Origin: Candidatus Omnitrophota bacterium
Lineage (GTDB): Bacteria; Omnitrophota; Gorgyraeia; Duberdicusellales; Duberdicusellaceae
DNA length: 19,436 nucleotides
Direction: 5' to 3'
Assembly (NCBI GenBank): GCA_015486615.1
Contig: WFRI01000043.1
Location: forward strand, 1-19,436
Shown here: in pieces, positions 13,780-19,436 of the stretch
How positions within the stretch are numbered: the first letter of the stretch is position 1
Layout of the letters: every line of letters begins with the position of its first letter
Made by a program: the position numbers and the translations under genes
The notes under the pieces: generated by a model
Seen by the model: only the letters and a program-made list of their open reading frames with translations
What the model was told of the DNA's origin: nothing
Database searches by the model: none

Positions 13780-13902
13780 TTGATTGTCAGCAAAGTGGCA
13801 GAGGTTGTTGAAAGTATCTCTTTATTGCGGGTGGATTATGCAAAGTCAGGCGGGTTAATCAGTTTGATGAAAACTATTGACATAGCACTGGAAATATGTT
13901 AA
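13780..13902 (+). CDS. possible 40-residue peptide between plsY and the TPR gene
   Basis: The plsY frame reopens after its stop, and from TTG 13780 it reads 40 codons (LIVSKVAEVVESISLLRVDY ... DIALEIC) to TAA 13900-13902. The stop overlaps the first ATG of the TPR gene in ATATGTTAA. The residue mix looks protein-like and mildly amphipathic, but there is no clear ribosome site and no known family. It may be a real small gene, a relic, or chance. Confidence 0.25.
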   Translation: MIVSKVAEVVESISLLRVDYAKSGGLISLMKTIDIALEIC

Positions 13903-13905
13903 TTT
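13877..13905 (+). promoter_or_regulatory. sigma-70-like promoter before the TPR gene
   Basis: TTGACA (13877-13882), a consensus -35 box, is followed after 17 bp by TAATTT (13900-13905), a fair -10 box. If used, the transcript would begin downstream of ATG 13896, and the TPR protein would have to start at ATG 13938 instead. Confidence 0.35.
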
Positions 13906-14756
13906 TAAATAGACTTCATAGCTCCCGCGTTATTTTTATGGCTAAGATTATCATAGTTTCGTTATTTCTGTTAAATTACAGTATTCTTTGTACCGCGGAC
14001 AGCTTTACTAAAGAACAGGCAGTTAAATATCGGCAGGAAGCTTTATCTTCACAAAAAGAAAATAACCTTTTAGAAGCCAGGATACTTTTAGAAAAAGCAA
14101 TAGAGATATTCCCTAATTTCAAAGAGGCTTATAATGATTTGGGCGTTATTTATGAGAAATTTGGCAAATTGGCTTTGGCGGAAAATATGTACCTGCAGGC
14201 AGTAAAAATAGACCCTTATTATCTTCCCCCTTATACTAACTTAGGCTACCTTTATGAAAAGAAGGGTGATTTTGCCAAAGCGGCTTATTATTGGTATAAA
14301 CGTTATAAATTAGGCGACAAATCTGATATCTGGACGCAGAAAGCCAGAAAATATTTCCTGCGGCTGGCGCATTATCCCGGGGTAGGCGAGGAAGTCAAGA
14401 GAATGGAGTCAAAAATTCTTACGGAGGAATTAACCAGGCAGAGGCTGAAGAAAGAGAAAGAAGCTAATGATAAGGCCCGGCAGTATTATCGGAAAGGCGT
14501 ATCTTTATACAATAGAGGCTTATATAAAGAAGCCAGGGAAGAATTTGAAAATGCTTATTCCTTAAGTCCCGCAGATGAAGATTTGAATGCTGAAATAATA
14601 AAGTATCTGCATATTGTTGTCAGATTGTCCGACAAAGCTGATGCAAAAGCCCATATAGAGAATGCTTTGAATTACTTGCAGACAGAAGACTATCTTGCTG
14701 CCAAGTATGAATTAAAAAGGGCTATAAATTTAATTTCCAGTATACCCAAAGATTAA
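13896..14756 (+). CDS. exported TPR-repeat protein
   Basis: The 286-residue protein has an N-terminal hydrophobic segment (about residues 16-30, AKIIIVSLFLLNYSILC), so it is probably secreted or membrane-anchored. Three tetratricopeptide repeats follow: about residues 42-76 (EALSSQKENNLLEARILLEKAIEIFP), 77-110 (AYNDLGVIYEKFGKLALAE) and 111-145. A charged linker (about 170-195) leads to one or two degenerate repeats (about 196-286). Such proteins scaffold other proteins; the partner is unknown. The start is uncertain: ATG 13896 gives a long leader, while ATG 13938 (residue 15) gives a normal signal peptide. Neither has a strong ribosome site. Position before polA does not reveal a role. Confidence 0.8.
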   Translation: MLILNRLHSSRVIFMAKIIIVSLFLLNYSILCTADSFTKEQAVKYRQEALSSQKENNLLEARILLEKAIEIFPNFKEAYNDLGVIYEKFGKLALAENMYLQAVKIDPYYLPPYTNLGYLYEKKGDFAKAAYYWYKRYKLGDKSDIWTQKARKYFLRLAHYPGVGEEVKRMESKILTEELTRQRLKKEKEANDKARQYYRKGVSLYNRGLYKEAREEFENAYSLSPADEDLNAEIIKYLHIVVRLSDKADAKAHIENALNYLQTEDYLAAKYELKRAINLISSIPKD

Positions 14757-14778
14757 TACTCTCAATTCTTGTCAATAA

Positions 14779-17322
14779 GTGTTTGATAACAGGATTATAA
14801 GCGCTGATAAAGACCATATACTATATTTACTGGATGGGACTTCTTTCTGTTATCGCAGTTTTTATGCTGTAAAAAACCTTTCTACAAGCAAAGGGTTCCC
14901 TACGAATGCTATTTACGGGTTTATAGGAATTTTGAAAAAGTTGATTGATAAATTCCAGCCTGTATTCTTGGGGGTATGCTTTGATGTTTCCCGAAAGACT
15001 TTTAGGAGGGACAAATTTCCCGCCTACAAAATTCAGCGTCCGGCTTTAGAAGATGATTTCAAAGTCCAGATTCCTTATATTAAAGAAATAACCCGGGCTT
15101 ACGGGTTTAAGGTTTATGAGAAAGAGGGGTTTGAAGCAGACGATTTAATCGCAACTTTAACCGAGAAAGTTAAACCAAAAGGAATTAATGTAGTAATTGT
15201 GAGCAGTGACAAAGATATCTTGCAGTTAGTCGATGACAGCAGGGTTATTTCTTATGATCCGGTTAGAGATGTTTATTTAGACGAAAATGCTGTGCAGGGA
15301 AAGATAGGAGTTTTACCTAAATATATCCTGGATTTCCTTGCTGTTTGCGGGGACTCTGCAGATAATATTCCGGGAGCAAAAGGTATCGGTCCCAAAACCG
15401 CTTCTCCCCTAATCCGGCAGTTTGGGAATGTAGACGGGATATTCAGAAATATAGACAGAGTGAAGCCTGAAAGGGTAAAGCAGATATTGCTGAATTCCCG
15501 GGAGGATATTTATTTAAGCAGGAGCCTGGTTGAATTGGATAAAACTGTGGATATTGATTTCAGCCTTGAAGATGTCAGAGTGTCTTCTCCTGACATAGAA
15601 AAATTAAAAGAGATGTTTGTTAAGTTTGAATTCAGAAAATTTCTTAACGATTTGCCGGGTATCCAGAACGCTAATCAGCGGGTGCCGGAAGGAATTTTGC
15701 CTGCTAAAGAAGATATCCTCCGCACCATAGATAAGGAGGAAGAATTTACTTTCTTAGTTCAGGGCCAGGATGTTTATTTCCTGTCAAAGGGCAGAATATA
15801 TAAAACTTCCCTTAAGCAGACAAAACCGGTATTAGAAAATGGCGTGATAAATAAGGTCTCGTGGAATATTAAGGAAATTATGATTTCTGCGGCTAAATTA
15901 GGGATTGAATTCAATCAGCCGTTTTTTGATGTTATGGTGGCTGCTTATGTGGTAAATTCCAATTTGGTTAATTCTTCCTTTGAAGACGTTGTTTGGTTTT
16001 TTCTAAAAGAGCAGACACTGTCTTATGCAGACAGACTCCGCTTGTTGAGAAAGTTATACAGGCTGTTGTTAGAAGATATTAAAAATAAGGGGTTAGAACG
16101 CATCTTTTCTGACATAGAAACACCGTTGATTAAAGTCTTGGCTGATATGCAGAAAACGCCTATTAGCATTGATGTGGAATATTTAAAGAGAATGTCAGAA
16201 GAAATCCGGCAGAAAAGGCAGGAGATAATTCAACAGGCTTATTCTTATGCCGGCGGAGAGTTTAATCTCAACTCTCCTAAACAGCTTGCGGATATTTTGT
16301 ATAATCAATTAAAACTGCCTGTTTACAAAAAAACAAAAACAGGGTTTTCCACTAATGAAGACACCTTGCAGAAATTAGAAGGCAGGCATCCTTTAATTAA
16401 GAGTCTTTTAGATTACCGAAAGCTTAACAAACTAATTAATACTTATCTTGAGCCTTTAATTCTGCAGGCTGGAGGTGAAAATAAGTTATACCCTATATTT
16501 CTGCAGACGGCCACTCAGACAGGCAGGCTTTCTTCTCATTCGCCCAATTTGCAGAATATCCCTATTCGGGAAGAATTAGGCAGAAAAATACGGGGGGCGT
16601 TTGTGCCGGGTTTTAATCCGGGCAGGATTTTAAGTGCTGATTATTCACAGATAGAACTGCGGATTTTAGCACATCTTTGCCGGGACAAACAACTTATAGA
16701 AGATTTTATCCGCGGTAAGGATGTCCACACTGCTACCGCGGCGGTTTTGTTTAACAAAGATGTAAACAGTATTACCTATCAAGAGCGGAATTTCGCCAAG
16801 AGGATAAATTTCGGCATAGTTTACGGAATGAGCCCTTATGGTTTGGCAAGAGAATTGAAGATTTCTGTTGAAGAAGCCGGCAGATTTATTGATGGTTATT
16901 TCCAGATGTATACAGAGGTAAGAAACTTTATTGATTCTACGGTGGAAAAAGCTGCCCGGCAGGGTTATGTAACCACTATTTTCGGACGGCGCAGGTATAT
17001 TGATTTGCCGCAGGACAATAGCAGAACTTATGAATTAGCAAAAAGGCAGGCAATAAACGCTCCGGTGCAGGGAAGCGCTGCGGATATTATAAAAATGGCA
17101 ATGGTGGATATTTCCCGCAGATTAATGAATGGAGGATTTAGGTCCCGGATGATAATTCAGGTCCATGACGAATTGGTATTTGATGTTTACCAGCCGGAGT
17201 TGAAAGATTTGGCAGTTTTGGTTAAAGATTCTATGGAAAATATAGTTTCTTTGAATATTCCGCTAAAGGTCAATTTAAAAATCGGCAAAGACTGGTTTAA
17301 TATGGAAACAATGAGTATGTAG
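14779..17322 (+). CDS. polA: DNA polymerase I
   Basis: The 847-residue enzyme fills gaps and removes RNA primers in replication and repair. The 5'-nuclease domain (1 to about 290) has D19 in LLDGTS, EADDL (119-123), SSDKD (142-146) and GDSADNIPG (191-199). The middle domain (about 305-465) has no recognisable DxE or other metal-binding residues of a 3'-5' exonuclease, as in Taq. The polymerase domain has motif A DYSQIELR (D621), motif B RNFAKRINFGIVYG (R670, K674) and motif C VHDELVF (H796, D797, E798). The start is GTG 14779, the only standard start after an in-frame TAA at 14776; it lacks a strong ribosome site. A terminator-like hairpin follows. Confidence 0.96.
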   Translation: MFDNRIISADKDHILYLLDGTSFCYRSFYAVKNLSTSKGFPTNAIYGFIGILKKLIDKFQPVFLGVCFDVSRKTFRRDKFPAYKIQRPALEDDFKVQIPYIKEITRAYGFKVYEKEGFEADDLIATLTEKVKPKGINVVIVSSDKDILQLVDDSRVISYDPVRDVYLDENAVQGKIGVLPKYILDFLAVCGDSADNIPGAKGIGPKTASPLIRQFGNVDGIFRNIDRVKPERVKQILLNSREDIYLSRSLVELDKTVDIDFSLEDVRVSSPDIEKLKEMFVKFEFRKFLNDLPGIQNANQRVPEGILPAKEDILRTIDKEEEFTFLVQGQDVYFLSKGRIYKTSLKQTKPVLENGVINKVSWNIKEIMISAAKLGIEFNQPFFDVMVAAYVVNSNLVNSSFEDVVWFFLKEQTLSYADRLRLLRKLYRLLLEDIKNKGLERIFSDIETPLIKVLADMQKTPISIDVEYLKRMSEEIRQKRQEIIQQAYSYAGGEFNLNSPKQLADILYNQLKLPVYKKTKTGFSTNEDTLQKLEGRHPLIKSLLDYRKLNKLINTYLEPLILQAGGENKLYPIFLQTATQTGRLSSHSPNLQNIPIREELGRKIRGAFVPGFNPGRILSADYSQIELRILAHLCRDKQLIEDFIRGKDVHTATAAVLFNKDVNSITYQERNFAKRINFGIVYGMSPYGLARELKISVEEAGRFIDGYFQMYTEVRNFIDSTVEKAARQGYVTTIFGRRRYIDLPQDNSRTYELAKRQAINAPVQGSAADIIKMAMVDISRRLMNGGFRSRMIIQVHDELVFDVYQPELKDLAVLVKDSMENIVSLNIPLKVNLKIGKDWFNMETMSM

Positions 17323-17393
17323 GTTATATAGGATGTCGTATGTTCAGTGCAAAAATCAAAATGGCTGCCACTTAAAAAACGCTATCTACCGCT

Positions 17394-17416
17394 AAAAAAG
17401 CACTGGCGTGCTTTTT
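17394..17416 (+). terminator. Rho-independent terminator-like hairpin after polA
   Basis: AAAAAGCAC (17395-17403) pairs perfectly with GTGCTTTTT (17408-17416) over the loop TGGC. The right arm ends in five T, so it can act as a U tract, and the A run gives it the same look on the other strand. The GC core is only 4 bp, so strength is uncertain. It lies 72 nt after polA and marks a plausible transcript end before glgA. Confidence 0.5.
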
Positions 17417-17419
17417 GGG

Positions 17420-17454
17420 CACCTCGGGGGTGGAAAAATTCCACCCCCGAGGTG
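17420..17454. repeat. perfect 16-bp palindrome with 3-nt loop
   Basis: CACCTCGGGGGTGGAA (17420-17435) is the exact reverse complement of TTCCACCCCCGAGGTG (17439-17454), with an AAA loop. No T run follows on either strand, so it is not an ordinary terminator. It is GC-rich in an AT-rich spacer and starts 3 nt after the preceding hairpin. It is most likely a REP/MITE-like palindromic repeat or a strong mRNA structure upstream of glgA. Confidence 0.7.
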
Positions 17455-17505
17455 GATGCTGGTAAAAAGGCGTGGCGGCAATAACCAGACATTGCTGTAT
17501 TCGTG

Positions 17506-17550
17506 TTTGGTTCTTGTTTGGTTGTTGTTTTTTTGGTTCTTGGTTATTTT
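17506..17550. repeat. degenerate TTGGTTNTTG micro-repeat tract
   Basis: About 45 nt consist of variations on TTTGGTTCTTG / TTTGGTTGTTG / TTGGTTATTTT. The final 11-mer is identical to one in the ruvA-scpB spacer. On the + strand a frame through it would encode a hydrophobic stretch upstream of GlgA, but glgA clearly starts later, at 17591. Confidence 0.5.
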
Positions 17551-17590
17551 ACTAATATCTAAAGTCAAAAGTTGGAAAGGGAGGTTGATA

Positions 17591-18970
17591 ATGAAAATTG
17601 CATTTTTTTCCTCAGAGGTTTTTCCTTATGCAAAAACCGGCGGGTTGGGTGATGTGGCTGGCGCTTTACCTTTGGCTTTAAGCCGGGCAGGCAATGAGGT
17701 TAAGGTGTTTATGCCCTGGTATAAGAATATTTCTCCGGATAGAGATCTCGGCAGTTATGGATTATCTTCTCTACCTGGCGGGGCAGAAATAATTTTTATT
17801 AAAAATGACGGTTTTTTTCAAAGAGATTATTTATACAATACCCCCGAAGGAGATTATCCCGACAATTTGGAAAGGTTCAGCTTTTACTGCCGTAAGTCTT
17901 TAGAAATTATAAAGGAAACGGAATTTAATCCGGATATTTTGCATTGTAATGACTGGCAGTCTGCCTTGGTGCCGGTATATTTTAAAGCCTTATACAAGGA
18001 TGAGCAGGGTTTTGGAAATACCCGCACAGTTCTTACTATACATAACCTTGCTTTTCAGGGGTATTTTCCTAAAGAAAAATTTCTCCTGTTAGGACTGCCT
18101 TCGGAATTTCTCCGGCATTTAGAAATATACGGGCAATTGAATTTATTAAAGGCCGGAATTATAATTTCTGACGCAGTAAACACGGTCAGTCCTACTTACA
18201 GCAGACAAATCCAGACTAAGGAATTTGGCTGCGGGTTGGAAGACATCCTGCGCCGGAATAGACATAAATTAGAAGGGATACTTAATGCTATAGATTATAA
18301 TATTTGGAATCCTGAGACTGATAGGTTTATTTATACGAATTACAACAGTGGTAATTTAGAGGCCAAAGTTGAAAATAAACTCGCTTATCAAAAGGAGATG
18401 GGACTGGCAGAAGATAAAAACTGCCTTTTGCTGGGTATGGTTTCCCGTTTGTCGGAGCAAAAGGGTATAGAAGTTTTAATTCCTGCTTTAGAATCTGTTC
18501 TGCCGGAAGTTCAAGTCGCTATTTTAGGCTTGGGAGATAAAAAGTATCATGAAGCATTATCTGTGTTAGCGCAGAGATATCCGGGGAGTTTCTCCCTGCA
18601 TTTGAAATTTGACGAAGGCATTGCTCATAAGATATACTCTGCCAGTGATGTGTTTCTTCTGCCCTCGCGGTTTGAGCCTTGCGGGCTTTCACAGATGATT
18701 AGTTTTAAATATGCTGTCCTGCCTTTAGTTAATCCTACCGGGGGCTTAGCAGATACTGTTTTTGACTGCTTAAAAAACCAAAAAAGCGGCAACGGTTTTG
18801 TTATGGATGATTATTCTGCCGAATCTTTGACAAAAAAAATAAAAGAGGCTGAAGAGTTTTTTCAGCAAAGAGACTCTTGGGCTGAGGTTATGAAAAGAGT
18901 AGCAGAACTGAGTTTTTCCTGGGATGATACCTCCCAAAAATATCTGGAAATGTATAAAAGGTTATGGTAA
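17591..18970 (+). CDS. glgA: glycogen (starch) synthase, GT5 family
   Basis: The 459-residue enzyme extends alpha-1,4-glucan chains from ADP-glucose (or UDP-glucose). The N-terminal GT-B domain holds K15-T-G-G-L-G-D-V, which binds the nucleotide sugar, and HCNDWQSALVP. The C-terminal domain has GMVSRLSEQKGIE and SRFEPCGLSQM with E362, then NPTGGLADTV. The ATG at 17591 is chosen because GGGAGGTTGATA precedes it and the protein then begins MKIAFFSSEVFPYAKTGG like its relatives. The frame stays open upstream to 17408, but that part crosses a palindrome and is not coding. A polA-side terminator suggests its own promoter, which I could not locate. The last 7 nt overlap coaE. Confidence 0.96.
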   Translation: MKIAFFSSEVFPYAKTGGLGDVAGALPLALSRAGNEVKVFMPWYKNISPDRDLGSYGLSSLPGGAEIIFIKNDGFFQRDYLYNTPEGDYPDNLERFSFYCRKSLEIIKETEFNPDILHCNDWQSALVPVYFKALYKDEQGFGNTRTVLTIHNLAFQGYFPKEKFLLLGLPSEFLRHLEIYGQLNLLKAGIIISDAVNTVSPTYSRQIQTKEFGCGLEDILRRNRHKLEGILNAIDYNIWNPETDRFIYTNYNSGNLEAKVENKLAYQKEMGLAEDKNCLLLGMVSRLSEQKGIEVLIPALESVLPEVQVAILGLGDKKYHEALSVLAQRYPGSFSLHLKFDEGIAHKIYSASDVFLLPSRFEPCGLSQMISFKYAVLPLVNPTGGLADTVFDCLKNQKSGNGFVMDDYSAESLTKKIKEAEEFFQQRDSWAEVMKRVAELSFSWDDTSQKYLEMYKRLW

Positions 18971-19436
18971 TAGGTATTACCGGGAGTTTTTGTTCCGGGA
19001 AGAGCGCGTTTGTGAAAATACTGGCGAAAAAAGGATACAAAGTCATAGATGCTGATGAAGTTGCTCATAACTTGCTGGATTCAGATAAAAGGATTGCTGT
19101 CAAGATTAAGAGGACATTCGGACTTGAAAGAACTCAGGCCGGGTCTTTAAGAGGGGAACTGAGAAGAGTAGTGTTTAAAGATGCGAATCTTCTAGATAAA
19201 TTGGAGGAGATTATTCACCCGGGAATTGTCAAAAGGCTGCGCAGAGAGATTTCGGTTTTATCTAAAAAGAACAATCTGGTATTTGTAGAAGTTCCTTTGC
19301 TGTTTGAGAAGAATTTGGGGAACCTTTTTGATAAAACAGTGGTTGTTTACGCTTCTAAAAAAGAATGTTTGGCCCGGGCAGGGAAGAAGGGTTTTTCGTT
19401 AGAGCAGGCTGCGTTTATCTTAAGACGGCAGATTAA
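18964..19436 (+). CDS. coaE: dephospho-CoA kinase (3' end beyond the window)
   Basis: The last step of coenzyme A synthesis, phosphorylation of the ribose 3'-OH of dephospho-CoA. The first 157 residues are present, out of about 200 in the family, with no stop before the edge. The P-loop reads GSFCSGKS (residues 7-14). VIDADEVAH (about 30-38), IIHPGIVKRL and VFVEVPLLFE are typical CoaE segments. The P-loop cysteine in place of the usual glycine-rich IGSGKS is mildly unusual. The ATG overlaps the glgA stop by 7 nt (ATGGTAA), implying coupled translation, although the two pathways are unrelated. Confidence 0.9.
   Translation, partial: MVIGITGSFCSGKSAFVKILAKKGYKVIDADEVAHNLLDSDKRIAVKIKRTFGLERTQAGSLRGELRRVVFKDANLLDKLEEIIHPGIVKRLRREISVLSKKNNLVFVEVPLLFEKNLGNLFDKTVVVYASKKECLARAGKKGFSLEQAAFILRRQI

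Noticed and set aside
17408..17590. 61-codon N-terminal extension of GlgA from GTG 17408 with a membrane-like segment
   Set aside because: It crosses the perfect palindrome and the T/G micro-repeats, has no family counterpart, and ATG 17591 has a good ribosome site and the standard GlgA N-terminus.

Overview
The window is a stretch of bacterial chromosome in which every recognisable gene lies on the + strand. From about 1.4 kb onward it is compact, with gene ends overlapping or nearly touching. The content is almost entirely conserved housekeeping genes. No 16S rRNA is present, so the organism can only be inferred. The AT-rich sequence, the absence of encoded CCA on both tRNAs, the order yebC-ruvC-ruvA ... 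scpB-pheA-hisC-aroF-tyrA-cmk-lepA-lepB ... polA-glgA-coaE, and the style of the intergenic filler fit an uncultured lineage of the Omnitrophota (OP3) / PVC neighbourhood. This is inference at moderate confidence.

Layout. Positions 1-1381 are gene-poor and more AT-rich than the rest. They hold a small DUF4282-type membrane protein, a sequence resembling an integron attC site just after it, the decayed remains of a lipoprotein with an ankyrin repeat, a promoter-like sequence and a three-armed inverted repeat. Two tRNAs follow (anticodons CAU and CAC). Next come a coiled-coil zinc-ribbon protein, a ribonuclease H, YebC, and the Holliday-junction proteins RuvC and RuvA; ruvB is not here.

From 4885 to 11871 runs a tight gene chain: scpB, then a phenylalanine/tyrosine block (chorismate mutase-prephenate dehydratase, PLP aminotransferase, DAHP synthase, prephenate dehydrogenase), then cytidylate kinase and LepA. 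The aromatic block covers entry to the shikimate pathway and the branch after chorismate. Signal peptidase I follows LepA at once. After a 157-nt gap, pgsA and plsY (phospholipid synthesis) overlap by 41 nt. A secreted or anchored TPR protein and DNA polymerase I follow.

Between polA and glgA there is a clear boundary: a terminator-like hairpin, a perfect 16-bp palindrome and T/G-rich micro-repeats. Glycogen synthase (glgA) and the start of coaE, cut off by the window edge, finish the window.

I found no CRISPR array, toxin-antitoxin pair, transposase, phage gene, biosynthetic cluster or obvious new multi-gene system. The points most worth a second look are in the first 1.4 kb (attC-like site, ankyrin lipoprotein remnant, competing hairpins), the palindrome at 17420-17454, the unusually long Shine-Dalgarno sequence of pgsA, and several departures from textbook gene content or catalytic residues (no aroA, no ruvB, a polA without visible proofreading residues).
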